Source: Pseudidiomarina aestuarii
GTDB taxonomy: Bacteria; Pseudomonadota; Gammaproteobacteria; Enterobacterales; Alteromonadaceae
Direction of reading: 5' to 3'
Assembly (NCBI RefSeq): GCF_003987355.1
Contig: NZ_PIPR01000001.1
Coordinates: forward strand, 1,364,001 to 1,428,000
Length of the DNA stretch: 64,000 bases
The notes under the pieces are model-generated. The model ran no database searches. It saw only the letters and a list, made by a program, of their open reading frames with translations, and had not been told where the DNA came from. This document shows, one piece after another, positions 11,671-20,791 of the stretch. Numbering within the stretch: the first letter of the stretch is position 1; each line of letters opens with the position of its first letter. Both the position numbers and the translations under genes were made by a program.

Positions 11671-13737
11671 TTACCAAATAGTCACGCGTTGCTCTGGAGC
11701 CACGTATAAGTCATCGCCCTCTTGCACATCAAACGCTTCATAGAACGCTGGAATGTTGACGACCGTACCGTTCACACGGAACTCAGCTGGAGAGTGAGGA
11801 CCCACTGCCACTTGCTGACGAATGGCTTCTTCACGCGCTTTGTTTTTCCACACCTGAGCCCAACCTAAGAACACACGTTGCTCACCGGTGAAGCCATCCA
11901 GCACTGGCGATGGTTCGCCGTTCAATGAGTCTACATAGGCTTTGTAAGCGATAGTTAAACCCGCTAAGTCACCGATGTTCTCACCCAAGGCTAAGCGACC
12001 ATTCATTTTCAGGCCTTCAATCGGCTCATACTCGCTGTATTGCTCTGCTAGCATAGTACCGCGCTCATCAAACGCTGCACGATCTTGCTCTGTCCACCAG
12101 CTATTGAGGTTACCGTCGCCATCATACTTGGAGCCTTGGTCATCAAACCCATGGCCAAGCTCGTGTCCGATCACCGCACCGATACCGCCATAGTTGACCG
12201 CGTCTTCAGCATTCATATTAAAGAATGGAGGCTGCAAAATGCCGGCTGGGAAGACAATTTCATTGCGCACTGGGCTGTAGTAAGCATTGACCGTCTGTGG
12301 TGTCATACCCCAGTCTTCTTCATCGACTGGCTTGCCGATTTTGCTCAAATTGTCGTTGAACTCAAACTGCGCTGAACGCTTGTAGTTACCGACTAAATCA
12401 TCTGCCGCCACAACGAGGTCTGAGTAATCGCGCCACTCGCTCGGATAACCAATGTACGGCGTAAATTTACTCAGCTTCTCTTGTGCCTTCTGCTTGGTTT
12501 CTTCGGTCATCCACTCAAGGTTATCAATCGACTCACCATAAGCGGTAATCAGGTTAGCGACGAGCTCTTCCATTCGCGCCTTGGCAGCAGGTGGGAAGTA
12601 TTCAGCCACATAGAGTTGACCCAGTACTTCACCGAGAGCGCTGTCTGTAGCCGATACGCCACGCTTCCATAATGGTTCTTGTTCAGGCGTACCTTGCAAG
12701 ACTTTGCCAAAGAATTCGAAGCGACGGTCGCTCATTTCAGTCGTTAATGCGGAGGCATAGCGATTCACTACTTTCAATGCCATGTAGTGCTTCCAGGTGT
12801 CGACTGATACGTCGTCAAACATATCGCCGAAAGTTTCGAAATACGACGGCTGACGCACAATGGCTTCGTCCAGAGTGGCTAAGCCAGCTGCTTCGGTGAA
12901 GGCACCGAAGTTGAAGTCGCCAAATAACTCGGTGAGCTCATCCATCGACTTTTTGTTATAGGTATTATCAGCATTACGGCTTTCAACACGAGTCCAGTGG
13001 GCAGTCGCGATGTCCGTTTCCAACGCCATAATGGCATCGGCAGCTTCAGCCGCTGAGGCGTAACCCGCTAACTCGAGAATATCAACGAGATAGTCTTTGT
13101 ATTGCGCTCGAATTTCGACGAACTTTTCGTCGTCACTGAGATAGTACTCACGATCTGGTAAGGTCAAACCGGATTGCGACATGTAAATGGCATTGATGCC
13201 CGGGTTCTTCGCATCTGGATAGACATAAAAACCAAACGGCGAGCCAACACCCATCTGGGCTAGTTTGGCAAAATGCGCGGCAATTGCATTGTGGTCTTGC
13301 AGTTGTGCAATAGCTTCGAGATCAGCAGCAATTGGCGTCACACCCAAACGGTCGCGCAGCTCAACATTGGTGTAACTGTTGAAGAAATCACCAATTTTCG
13401 CTTCGTTGCTACCTGGCTCTGGGTTAGCTGCTGCTGCGGCTTCAATAATGCCACGCAAACGCTCTTGGTTTTCGTCACGCAACTCGGTGAACGAGCCAAT
13501 GCGCGAGCGGTCCGCAGGCATTTCAGTTTCTTTCACCCAAGTTCCGTTCACATACGAGAATAAGTCATCTTGTGGACGAACGCTGGTATCAAATGCTTCC
13601 ATACGCAGACCTGATGTCAGCGCTTGTTGCTGCTCTGCAGCTTGAGTTTGTTGTTGTTCGGTGCTCTGCTGCGGCGAGCAAGCAGCCACCCCGAGGGCAA
13701 GTGCGACACTAAGCGCAATGGTATTAATCTTGTTCAT
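11671..13737 (-). CDS. M13-family zinc metallopeptidase (neprilysin/PepO-like), lipoprotein
   Basis: 688 residues. The N-terminus is a lipoprotein signal peptide with lipobox LGVAAC, so the enzyme is predicted to be anchored on the periplasmic side of a membrane. The M13 zinc site is complete: HELGH at 525-529 and the third ligand Glu586 within GENIGDLAG. The substrate-binding NAYY motif lies upstream (VNAYYSPVRNEIVFPAG). The C-terminus ends in W, as in this family. M13 enzymes cleave short peptides and probably supply nutrients or clear signal peptides. It stands alone, with lpd downstream on the same strand beyond an intergenic repeat and terminator. The precise substrate is unknown. Confidence 0.93.
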   Translation of the reverse strand: MNKINTIALSVALALGVAACSPQQSTEQQQTQAAEQQQALTSGLRMEAFDTSVRPQDDLFSYVNGTWVKETEMPADRSRIGSFTELRDENQERLRGIIEAAAAANPEPGSNEAKIGDFFNSYTNVELRDRLGVTPIAADLEAIAQLQDHNAIAAHFAKLAQMGVGSPFGFYVYPDAKNPGINAIYMSQSGLTLPDREYYLSDDEKFVEIRAQYKDYLVDILELAGYASAAEAADAIMALETDIATAHWTRVESRNADNTYNKKSMDELTELFGDFNFGAFTEAAGLATLDEAIVRQPSYFETFGDMFDDVSVDTWKHYMALKVVNRYASALTTEMSDRRFEFFGKVLQGTPEQEPLWKRGVSATDSALGEVLGQLYVAEYFPPAAKARMEELVANLITAYGESIDNLEWMTEETKQKAQEKLSKFTPYIGYPSEWRDYSDLVVAADDLVGNYKRSAQFEFNDNLSKIGKPVDEEDWGMTPQTVNAYYSPVRNEIVFPAGILQPPFFNMNAEDAVNYGGIGAVIGHELGHGFDDQGSKYDGDGNLNSWWTEQDRAAFDERGTMLAEQYSEYEPIEGLKMNGRLALGENIGDLAGLTIAYKAYVDSLNGEPSPVLDGFTGEQRVFLGWAQVWKNKAREEAIRQQVAVGPHSPAEFRVNGTVVNIPAFYEAFDVQEGDDLYVAPEQRVTIW

Positions 13738-13759
13738 GAGTACTCCAAAAAATGAAAAG

Positions 13760-13850
13760 CGATATTTGATAATAGCTACTCGATATTAGCGAAGAGCAAA
13801 ACCGCACTGCTAGTAACTAATAGCTAGTAGCCAATTGCTGTTTACGATAG
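13760..13850. repeat. TAGCTAC-type palindromic intergenic element, copy A
   Basis: The interval holds degenerate inverted arms built from a 7-bp unit. The left arm contains AATAGCTACTCGATATTAG and the right arm TAACTAATAGCTAGTAGCC, separated by GAAGAGCAAAACCGC. It lies between the M13 peptidase start and the lpd terminator. It shares arm sequence and core with four other copies in the window (20.6, 22.2, 29.5 and 34.2 kb). Confidence 0.6.
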
Positions 13851-13872
13851 CGGATGGGTGGGAGCGCGGCAA

Positions 13873-13906
13873 TAAAAAACCGGGGCATGCAGCGCATGTC
13901 CCCGGT
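13873..13906 (-). terminator. Rho-independent terminator of the pdhR-aceEF-lpd operon
   Basis: On the minus strand, ACCGGGG-A-CATGC pairs with GCATG-CCCCGGT around a short loop and is followed by a run of six T. It begins about 25 nt past the lpd stop codon. The long GC-rich stem and T-tract are textbook. Confidence 0.9.
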
Positions 13907-13931
13907 CGTTGATCGCAAATTAGACGATCGT

Positions 13932-15356
13932 TTACTTTTTCTTAGCCTTTTTGTTCGGCAGGTCGGTGATTGACCCTTCGAACACTTCGGCGGCGAGGCC
14001 GACTGATTCATGCAATGTTGGGTGCGCATGAATGGTGAGTGCGATATCTTCAGCATCACAACCCATCTCGATTGCTAAACAAATTTCGCCCAGCAATTCA
14101 CCTGCGTTAGTCCCCACAACAGCACCACCGATGATGCGGTTATTCTTATCGAAAATCAGCTTAGTGAAACCATCTGTTGCACCTTGCGCAATCGCACGAC
14201 CTGAAGCCGACCACGGGAAGGTCGCTGCTTCGTACTCGATGCCTTGCTCTTTGGCTTCTTTCTCGGTGAGACCTGCCCACGCAACTTCAGGATCTGTGTA
14301 AGCAATCGATGGAATCACTTTCGGATCGAAGTAATGTTTCTTACCGGCAATCACCTCAGCAGCCACATGACCTTCGTGAACGGCTTTGTGCGCCAGCATA
14401 GGCTGACCGACCAAGTCGCCAATCGCGAAGATATTCTTCACGTTGGTACGTAATTGCTTGTCGACCTCAATAAAGCCACGGTCAGTCACTTTCACACCAG
14501 CGTTTTCCGCACCCACTTTCTTACCATTCGGAGCACGACCAACAGCCACTAGCACGGCATCATATTTGACTGGTTTGTCCGGTGCTTTGTCGCCTTCGAA
14601 CGTCACGTAGATACCATCTTTCTTGGCTTCTACTTTCGCCGCTTTGGTGTTCAACATAATATTGTCGAACTTCTTGTTCATGGTTTTCATGAACGGCTTG
14701 ATGACATCTTTGTCTGCCGGCGGAATCAATTGATCGGTCATTTCGACTACATCAATGGTTGACCCTAACGCGCTGTACACACAACCCATTTCCAGACCGA
14801 TAATACCGCCACCAAGAACCAACATGCGTTTTGGAATGAAGCGCAACTCGAGTGCTGCTGTCGAATCCCAGATACGCTCGTCGTCGTGTGGTACGAAAGG
14901 TAACTTAATGGACTGTGAACCTACCGCGATAATGGCGTGTTCAAAGTTAATCACGGTTTCGCCGTCATCACCTTTCACCTTCAATTGCTTGTCGCTGGCG
15001 AATTCACCGGTGCCGTTGACCACGGTAACCTTGCGCATTTTCGACATTTGGCTCAAACCGCCAGTCAATTGACCGATGACTTTTTCTTTGTGCTCGCGAA
15101 TCTTGTCGAGATCGATTTTTGGCGTACCAAAATCAACACCTTCAGCACCCAAATGCTTGGCATCTTCAATGTGCTTCGCCAAGTGCAACAAGGCTTTCGA
15201 TGGGATACAACCGACGTTTAAGCAAACCCCGCCAAGGGTGCTATAGCGCTCGACTAAAACGGTTTCAAGTCCCAAGTCAGCAGCGCGGAACGCGGCTGAA
15301 TATCCACCAGGACCCGCACCGAGTACGACCACCTGGGCTTTAATTTCTTTGCTCAT
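13932..15356 (-). CDS. lpd: Dihydrolipoamide dehydrogenase (E3)
   Basis: 474-residue FAD-dependent E3 that reoxidises dihydrolipoyl groups of pyruvate and 2-oxoglutarate dehydrogenase complexes, passing electrons to NAD+. The FAD GxGxxG motif is at 13-18 (GAGPGG). The redox-active pair is Cys45/Cys50 (GGVCLNVGCIPSK). The NAD-binding motif is GGGIIGLE. The catalytic His445-Glu450 dyad lies in HAHPTLHES. Length and motifs match E. coli Lpd closely. It is last of the PDH operon, but a TATAAT promoter in the 92-bp gap from aceF suggests separate expression too, sensible since E3 serves several complexes. The start has AGAGG upstream. Confidence 0.98.
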   Translation of the reverse strand: MSKEIKAQVVVLGAGPGGYSAAFRAADLGLETVLVERYSTLGGVCLNVGCIPSKALLHLAKHIEDAKHLGAEGVDFGTPKIDLDKIREHKEKVIGQLTGGLSQMSKMRKVTVVNGTGEFASDKQLKVKGDDGETVINFEHAIIAVGSQSIKLPFVPHDDERIWDSTAALELRFIPKRMLVLGGGIIGLEMGCVYSALGSTIDVVEMTDQLIPPADKDVIKPFMKTMNKKFDNIMLNTKAAKVEAKKDGIYVTFEGDKAPDKPVKYDAVLVAVGRAPNGKKVGAENAGVKVTDRGFIEVDKQLRTNVKNIFAIGDLVGQPMLAHKAVHEGHVAAEVIAGKKHYFDPKVIPSIAYTDPEVAWAGLTEKEAKEQGIEYEAATFPWSASGRAIAQGATDGFTKLIFDKNNRIIGGAVVGTNAGELLGEICLAIEMGCDAEDIALTIHAHPTLHESVGLAAEVFEGSITDLPNKKAKKK

Positions 15357-15397
15357 GACGACCTCTTTGATTCGTTCATTGACCAGATTCGATAAAT

Positions 15398-15433
15398 GGG
15401 GCGCATTATAGCAGCCCCATAGCGATTTGTTTA
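15398..15433 (-). promoter_or_regulatory. Internal lpd promoter with palindrome spanning the -10
   Basis: Minus strand: TAAACA (15433-15428), 17-nt spacer, TATAAT (15410-15405). The -10 is perfect and sits inside an inverted repeat, with TGGGGC and GCCCCA flanking it at about 15397-15419. The palindrome could be an operator, or in read-through RNA a weak stem-loop after aceF. It agrees with the known independent transcription of lpd in enterobacteria. Confidence 0.6.
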
Positions 15434-15448
15434 CTCTACATGGCCTGT

Positions 15449-17146
15449 TTACAGGACCAGTTTACGGATATCCGATAATACATTGCTGAGATAGACGCTA
15501 AAGCGCGCGGCTACTGCGCCATCGATAACCCGATGGTCATACGATAGGCTCAGCGGCAACATCAAACGTGGCTCGAATTCCTTGCCATTCCACTTCGGTT
15601 TCATCTCGCTTTTTGAAACGCCTAAGATAGCGACATCGGGCGCATTCACAATCGGCGTGAATGCAGTTCCACCGATACCGCCGAGGCTGGAAATCGAGAA
15701 ACAACCACCTTGCATATCCTGCGCTTTTAGCTTGCCGTCACGAGCCCGTGAACTGACGTCCATCAGCTCTTCCGACAGTTGATAAATACCCTTTTTGTCG
15801 ACATCACGAATAACCGGTACGACCAAGCCTCCTGGAGTATCGACCGCTATACCCAAATGGATATATTTCTTCATGATCAGACTTTCGCCATCTTCGTGCA
15901 GCGATGAGTTGAAGACCGGGTACTCTTGCAAGGCTTTCGCAACGGCCTTCATGATGAAGACCAATGGCGTGATCTTGATGCCATCCTTCTTCTTCGCTTG
16001 CAGCTCATTCTCTTGCTTACGGAATGCTTCCAGCTCAGAAATATCGGCTTCATCAAACTGCGTTACATGCGGAATCGTGACCCAGTTCCGATGCAAATTA
16101 GGCCCCGAAATTTTCTGGATCCGAGTCAATGGCACCTGCTCTACTTCGCCGAACTTACTGAAGTCGACCTTCTGTGGCGCAATCACTTGCAATCCACCCG
16201 TACCACCCGTCGCGGCGCCAGCGTTTGCCTTCGGACGCGATAATTCGTATTTCACATAGTCTTGCACGTCTTCTTTCATGATTCGGTCTTTACGACCTGA
16301 ACCTTTCACTTGATTCAGATCGACACCAAATTCACGTGCGAGACGGCGCACTGCAGGCGATGCGTAAGCGAGACCTTCGGCTTTACCTTTCTTATCCAGC
16401 GGATGATCAGGAACCGGTGGCTTACGTTGCTCGCTACTGTCGCTCGACTTCTCTGCTGGCTGCTGGGACTTTGATTCTGTCTCTGGCTGCGGCTCTGGAG
16501 CCGGTTCCGGCGATGGTTCAGCAGCTTTCTTACTGCCACTGTCCTGCACCCGCAACATAATGACCAACGAACCTTCTTTTACTTTGTCGCCCGTTTTCAC
16601 TTCGACAGACTCAACCACGCCCGCTTGCGGTGCCGGTACATCCATTGTTGCTTTGTCGGTTTCCAGCGTGATCAGGCCGTCTTCAGCTGCTATCTCATCG
16701 CCCTCTTTGACCAAAACCTCGATCACATCCACTTCGCCAGATTCACCGATGTCGGGAACCTTCACTTCAATCACTTTGCTTTCGCCTGCACTCTCATCCT
16801 GCGCAGAATCAGGCTCTGGAGCCGGCTCTGGCTCTGGTTCTGGCTTTGGTTCCGGAGCTGCTTCAGGTTCTGGCTCAGGTTCAGGCTCCGAACCTGAGTC
16901 TGCGTCACCTGCGGCTTCAAACATCGCCAGCAAATCACCTTCGTTAATTTTATCGCCAACCTTCACCTTGATTTCGGCAACCTTGCCGGCAAAAGGTGCG
17001 GGGATATCCATGGATGCTTTATCACTCTCAACGGTAATCAACGAGTCTTCTGCTGCGAGTTCATCACCCGTGCTCACCAAAATTTCGATGACTTCAACCG
17101 CTTCGCCTCCCACATCCGGGGCTAGGACTTCTTTTAAATCTGCCAT
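15449..17146 (-). CDS. aceF: Pyruvate dehydrogenase E2, dihydrolipoamide acetyltransferase
   Basis: 565 residues. Two lipoyl domains carry the modified lysines Lys43 (ESDKASMD) and Lys165 (ETDKATMD). Flexible linkers rich in Glu-Pro and Pro follow each of them (about 86-112 and 207-235). A peripheral-subunit-binding domain comes next ([17 protein letters not shown]). The C-terminal acetyltransferase domain has catalytic His538 and Asp542 in [10 protein letters not shown]2 forms the core of the PDH complex and transfers acetyl groups to CoA. E. coli has three lipoyl domains, whereas two are common elsewhere. It lies 21 bp downstream of aceE and is clearly co-transcribed. Confidence 0.98.
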   Translation of the reverse strand: MADLKEVLAPDVGGEAVEVIEILVSTGDELAAEDSLITVESDKASMDIPAPFAGKVAEIKVKVGDKINEGDLLAMFEAAGDADSGSEPEPEPEPEAAPEPKPEPEPEPAPEPDSAQDESAGESKVIEVKVPDIGESGEVDVIEVLVKEGDEIAAEDGLITLETDKATMDVPAPQAGVVESVEVKTGDKVKEGSLVIMLRVQDSGSKKAAEPSPEPAPEPQPETESKSQQPAEKSSDSSEQRKPPVPDHPLDKKGKAEGLAYASPAVRRLAREFGVDLNQVKGSGRKDRIMKEDVQDYVKYELSRPKANAGAATGGTGGLQVIAPQKVDFSKFGEVEQVPLTRIQKISGPNLHRNWVTIPHVTQFDEADISELEAFRKQENELQAKKKDGIKITPLVFIMKAVAKALQEYPVFNSSLHEDGESLIMKKYIHLGIAVDTPGGLVVPVIRDVDKKGIYQLSEELMDVSSRARDGKLKAQDMQGGCFSISSLGGIGGTAFTPIVNAPDVAILGVSKSEMKPKWNGKEFEPRLMLPLSLSYDHRVIDGAVAARFSVYLSNVLSDIRKLVL

Positions 17147-17167
17147 AAGTGCCTCCGCTCCCGTCGC

Positions 17168-19837
17168 TTACGCGTACAGTGGATTGATTTTGTTCACATC
17201 GATGCCGAAGTCTTTAATCGCCTTCGTCACCACTTTGGCATCAATAGTGCCCGCTTTTGCTAACTCACTCAGTGCAGCTACAGCAATGTAATGCGCATTC
17301 ACTTCAAAGTGACGACGCAAGTTTTCGCGACTGTCTGAACGTCCGAAGCCATCAGTACCTAACACGCGATAAGCGGTCGGTACCCACGCACGAATTTGAT
17401 CCGCGTACAGCTTCATGTAATCCGTTGCAGCGATAGTAGGTCCTTTAGCTTTGCTCAAAACCTCTGTGACATAAGCGGTTTTCGCTTTCTTGGTCGGGTT
17501 CAACATGTTGTAACGGTCAACATCCATGCCATCGCGCGCGAGCTCATTGAATGATGTTGCGCTGTACACAGTGGCACTGATGCCAAAGTCATCAGCGAGC
17601 AATTTCGCCGCTTCACGAACTTGTTGCAAAATGGTGCCTGAACCGAGCAACTGGACTTCGCCTTTGGCTGATTTTGGTGCATGTTTCTCCAGCTCATACA
17701 AACCTTTGATGATGCCCTCTTCAGACCCTTCAGGAAGTTCTGGCTGCTGGTAGTTCTCGTTCATGACGGTGAGGTAATAGAATACGTTTTCACCTTCGCC
17801 ATACATGCGGCGCAAACCATCTTGCACGATCACAGCCACTTCATAGCCGAACGTTGGATCATAGGTGACGCAATTCGGAACCGTGTTGAACAAGATATGG
17901 CTGCTACCGTCTTGGTGCTGGAGACCTTCACCGTTGAGTGTGGTGCGGCCAGCCGTACCACCCACCAAGAAGCCGCGGGCTTGGCTATCGCCTGCCGCCC
18001 ACACCAAATCACCGACGCGTTGGAAACCGAACATAGAATAATAGATATAAAACGGAATCATTGGCTCATTGTTGGTGGAGTAGCTGGTTGCTGCCGCCAC
18101 CCATGACGCCATCGCGCCGAGCTCGTTAATACCCTCTTGAAGCACTTGGCCTTTAGTATCTTCACGATAGTAAGCCACTTGATCCGCATCTTGCGGCTCA
18201 TATTTCTGGCCTTGGCTCGAGTAAATACCCACTTGGCGGAACAGACCTTCCATACCAAACGTTCGCGCTTCATCGGGAATGATTGGGACAATGCGATCAC
18301 CAATTTTCTTATCTTTCAGTAGCGCTGTCAGCACGCGAACAAACGCCATTGTAGTTGAGATTTCACGATCACCAGAGCCTTTCAGAACCGCGTCAAATGC
18401 TTTTAGTGCTGGCATTTCGAGTTCTTTATCGCTCTCTGGCCGACGCACCGGCATAAAGCCGCCGAGGGCTTCACGCCGCTCGCGCATGTACTTCATTTCC
18501 GGACTGTCATCCGGGAATTTGTAGAATGGAATATCTTCAAGTTCGCTGTCTTTAATCGGAATATTGAAGCGGTCACGGAAGTGTTTGATCGCTTCCATGT
18601 CCATTTTCTTCACTTGGTGCGCGATGTTCTTCCCTTCACCGGCGGCACCCATGCCATAGCCCTTGACCGTTTTCGCCAAAATGACTTGTGGACGGCCTTT
18701 GGTATTCACTGCTTTGTGATAAGCCGAGTAAACTTTGACTGGGTCGTGACCACCACGGTTCAAACGCCAAATATCTTCGTCAGATAAGTTGGCGACCATC
18801 GCTTTGGTTTCTTCGGTTTTGCCGAAGAAGTGTTCGCGTGTATAAGCACCACCTTTCGCTTTGTAATTCTGGTACTCGCCATCCACGCTGTCTTGCATAA
18901 TTTGCGCGAGCTTGCCGTCGGTGTCGCGATACAGCAACGGATCCCAATAGCGACCCCAAATCACTTTAATCACTTCCCAACCAGCACCACGGAAGGTGCC
19001 TTCGAGTTCTTGGATGATTTTGCCATTACCACGCACGGGGCCATCCAGGCGCTGTAAGTTACAGTTCACGATAAAGGTCAGGTTATCTAAGCCTTCACGA
19101 GTAGCTAAACCAATCGCACCTAAGCTCTCTGGCTCATCCACTTCACCGTCACCCAAGAAGCAGTACACACGTTGCTTCGAGCAGTCTTTAATGCCTCGGT
19201 CTGTGAGGTATTTCAAATAGCGTGCTTGGTAGATCGCTTGAATAGGGCCAAGGCCCATCGATACCGTTGGGAACTGCCAAAAATCAGGCATCAATTTCGG
19301 ATGCGGGTAAGACGAAACACCCTTACCATCGACTTCTTGACGGAAGTTGTTTAACTGCTCTTCAGAAATTCGGCCTTCCAAGAAGGCTCGCGCATAAATA
19401 CCCGGTGATGCGTGACCTTGTACGTACAAGTAATCACCACCATCTTGCTCGGTCGGTGCACGGAAGAAGTGGTTAAAGCCGATATCGTAAATCATCGCAG
19501 ATGAGGCAAAACTTGAAATATGCCCGCCTAATTCCAATTCTTTCTTCGACGCACGCAAGACCATGGCCAACGCGTTCCAACGAATCGCAGCACGAATGCG
19601 CGCCTCCATGCTCTGGTCGCCCGGCATAGTCGGCTCTTGGCTCGCTGGTATGGTATTTAAATAGGCAGTGGTCGCTGCGTATGGCAAATAGGCCCCGCTG
19701 CGGCGCGCTTTTTCGATTAAGGATTCCAGCAGGAAGTGACCCCGCTCAGGGCCGTCTTCTTCCAGCACGACTTCGAGGGCATCAAGCCACTCCCGCGTTT
19801 CTTGCGGATCGAGGTCGTCTTTTAAGTGGTCAGTCAT
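17168..19837 (-). CDS. aceE: Pyruvate dehydrogenase E1 component, homodimeric type
   Basis: 889 residues, the usual size for the single-chain E1 of gammaproteobacteria. It decarboxylates pyruvate with thiamine diphosphate and reductively acetylates E2 lipoyl groups. The TPP-binding GDG motif is visible (CFLGDGEVDEPES) with downstream NCNLQRLDGP. The HASPGIYARAFLEGR and GHISSFASSAMIYD blocks are characteristic of AceE. Its start codon overlaps the pdhR stop by 4 nt (ATGA), so regulator and enzyme are translationally coupled, tighter than in E. coli. Confidence 0.98.
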   Translation of the reverse strand: MTDHLKDDLDPQETREWLDALEVVLEEDGPERGHFLLESLIEKARRSGAYLPYAATTAYLNTIPASQEPTMPGDQSMEARIRAAIRWNALAMVLRASKKELELGGHISSFASSAMIYDIGFNHFFRAPTEQDGGDYLYVQGHASPGIYARAFLEGRISEEQLNNFRQEVDGKGVSSYPHPKLMPDFWQFPTVSMGLGPIQAIYQARYLKYLTDRGIKDCSKQRVYCFLGDGEVDEPESLGAIGLATREGLDNLTFIVNCNLQRLDGPVRGNGKIIQELEGTFRGAGWEVIKVIWGRYWDPLLYRDTDGKLAQIMQDSVDGEYQNYKAKGGAYTREHFFGKTEETKAMVANLSDEDIWRLNRGGHDPVKVYSAYHKAVNTKGRPQVILAKTVKGYGMGAAGEGKNIAHQVKKMDMEAIKHFRDRFNIPIKDSELEDIPFYKFPDDSPEMKYMRERREALGGFMPVRRPESDKELEMPALKAFDAVLKGSGDREISTTMAFVRVLTALLKDKKIGDRIVPIIPDEARTFGMEGLFRQVGIYSSQGQKYEPQDADQVAYYREDTKGQVLQEGINELGAMASWVAAATSYSTNNEPMIPFYIYYSMFGFQRVGDLVWAAGDSQARGFLVGGTAGRTTLNGEGLQHQDGSSHILFNTVPNCVTYDPTFGYEVAVIVQDGLRRMYGEGENVFYYLTVMNENYQQPELPEGSEEGIIKGLYELEKHAPKSAKGEVQLLGSGTILQQVREAAKLLADDFGISATVYSATSFNELARDGMDVDRYNMLNPTKKAKTAYVTEVLSKAKGPTIAATDYMKLYADQIRAWVPTAYRVLGTDGFGRSDSRENLRRHFEVNAHYIAVAALSELAKAGTIDAKVVTKAIKDFGIDVNKINPLYA

Positions 19838-20616
19838 ACTTTATCCTTACCCAGTTTGTGTTCGGCATTGTTGGTGCGGCGCAGTGAACGCAGCATTCGC
19901 GATTGCTCGCGATTCAGTGTCAACAATGCATTTTCGATGTAGGCGAGCAGTTGGTGACACGCTTCCCGTGCCTGCTCTGGCTCACCAGCAGCTATAGCGG
20001 CAACAATCAGTTGCCGATGTTCGTGTAACTGTTGCACGATGCCCGGCTTGTGTGCGAGATCCTGCAAGTTTTGTTGAATATTTTTCTGTAACAGTGGCTG
20101 CATACTGCGCACCAAGTGCAATAGGATCACATTGTGTGATGCCTCACAAATACACAAGTTGAACTCGGTGAGCGCTGTTGCTAATGCGACGATGTCCGTT
20201 GCATCGACACGACTAATCGCTTCAAAGCTAACTTGCACCCGCTCTAAATCGGCTGCGGTTCCGCGCAACGCAGCGTAATAGGACGAAATACCCTCTAAGG
20301 CATGCCGGAACTCGAGCAAATCAAACTGTGACTCCGGGTGTTTCGTCAATAAATCTAATAAAGGTTCAGCGACGCGCTGCTGTAAATTGTCGACCACATA
20401 AGTGCCGCCACCTTGGCGCCGCTCGAGCAACCCGCGCGCTTCCAGCTTTTGAATGGCTTCACGCAAACTCGGCCGCGACACCGAAAACTGATGCGCAAGA
20501 TCACGCTCCGACGGCAAGCGCGCGCCAGCTTCGAGCGTGCCATCGACAATCATGCCCTCAATACGTTGCATGATGACATCGGATAGCTTGGTCTGTTGGA
20601 TGCGTTCAAAAGCCAT
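19834..20616 (-). CDS. pdhR: GntR/FCD-family repressor of the pyruvate dehydrogenase operon
   Basis: 260 residues. The N-terminal winged helix (about 9-75) includes the GntR signature LPSERDLAHQFSVSRPSLREAI. The C-terminal FCD ligand domain (about 95-235) matches PdhR (FRHALEGISSYYAALR, FNLCICEASHNVILLHL). PdhR represses pdhR-aceEF-lpd and is released by pyruvate. It overlaps aceE by 4 nt and has a PdhR-like box at its own promoter about 120 bp upstream, consistent with autoregulation. Confidence 0.96.
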   Translation of the reverse strand: MAFERIQQTKLSDVIMQRIEGMIVDGTLEAGARLPSERDLAHQFSVSRPSLREAIQKLEARGLLERRQGGGTYVVDNLQQRVAEPLLDLLTKHPESQFDLLEFRHALEGISSYYAALRGTAADLERVQVSFEAISRVDATDIVALATALTEFNLCICEASHNVILLHLVRSMQPLLQKNIQQNLQDLAHKPGIVQQLHEHRQLIVAAIAAGEPEQAREACHQLLAYIENALLTLNREQSRMLRSLRRTNNAEHKLGKDKV

Positions 20617-20624
20617 AAAGCCTG

Positions 20625-20728
20625 CTAATTGCTACTAGTTACTCGCTATTAGTTGCTGGTTACTAGAAGAGCGCAGATCTGTGCTTTCGAGTAACTAGTA
20701 GCTAGTAGCCAGTGACGCTCTTCGAGCA
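20625..20728. repeat. TAGCTAC-type palindromic intergenic element, copy B (in pdhR leader)
   Basis: Arms built from the 7-bp unit flank the core GAGCGCAGATCTGTGCTTTC. The left arm contains TTGCTACTAGTTACTCGC and the right arm GTAACTAGTAGCTAGTAGCC. GAAGAGCG near the core is repeated inverted as CGCTCTTC at its right end. It sits between the predicted pdhR promoter and the pdhR start, so it would be transcribed as structured 5' leader RNA. Confidence 0.7.
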
Positions 20729-20734
20729 TTGGGT

Positions 20735-20780
20735 CATTGGTCTTACCACGCATTGTAGATCAGGATGCGGCAAAGCCCAA
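20735..20780 (-). promoter_or_regulatory. Predicted pdhR operon promoter with PdhR-like operator
   Basis: Minus strand: TTGGGC, 17-nt spacer, TACAAT (20757-20752). Directly downstream, covering the expected start of transcription, is ATTGGT-CTT-ACCA (read on the plus strand, 20736-20748). This matches the known PdhR consensus ATTGGT-N3-ACCAAT except in the last bases. The arrangement fits repression of pdhR-aceEF-lpd by its first gene product. Confidence 0.65.
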
Positions 20781-20791
20781 ACATTTTCCTG

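Noticed and set aside
16560-17291. 243-codon plus-strand frame over aceF
   Set aside because: Antisense of a well-supported aceF gene; Ser/Pro-rich composition follows from the lipoyl-linker codons.
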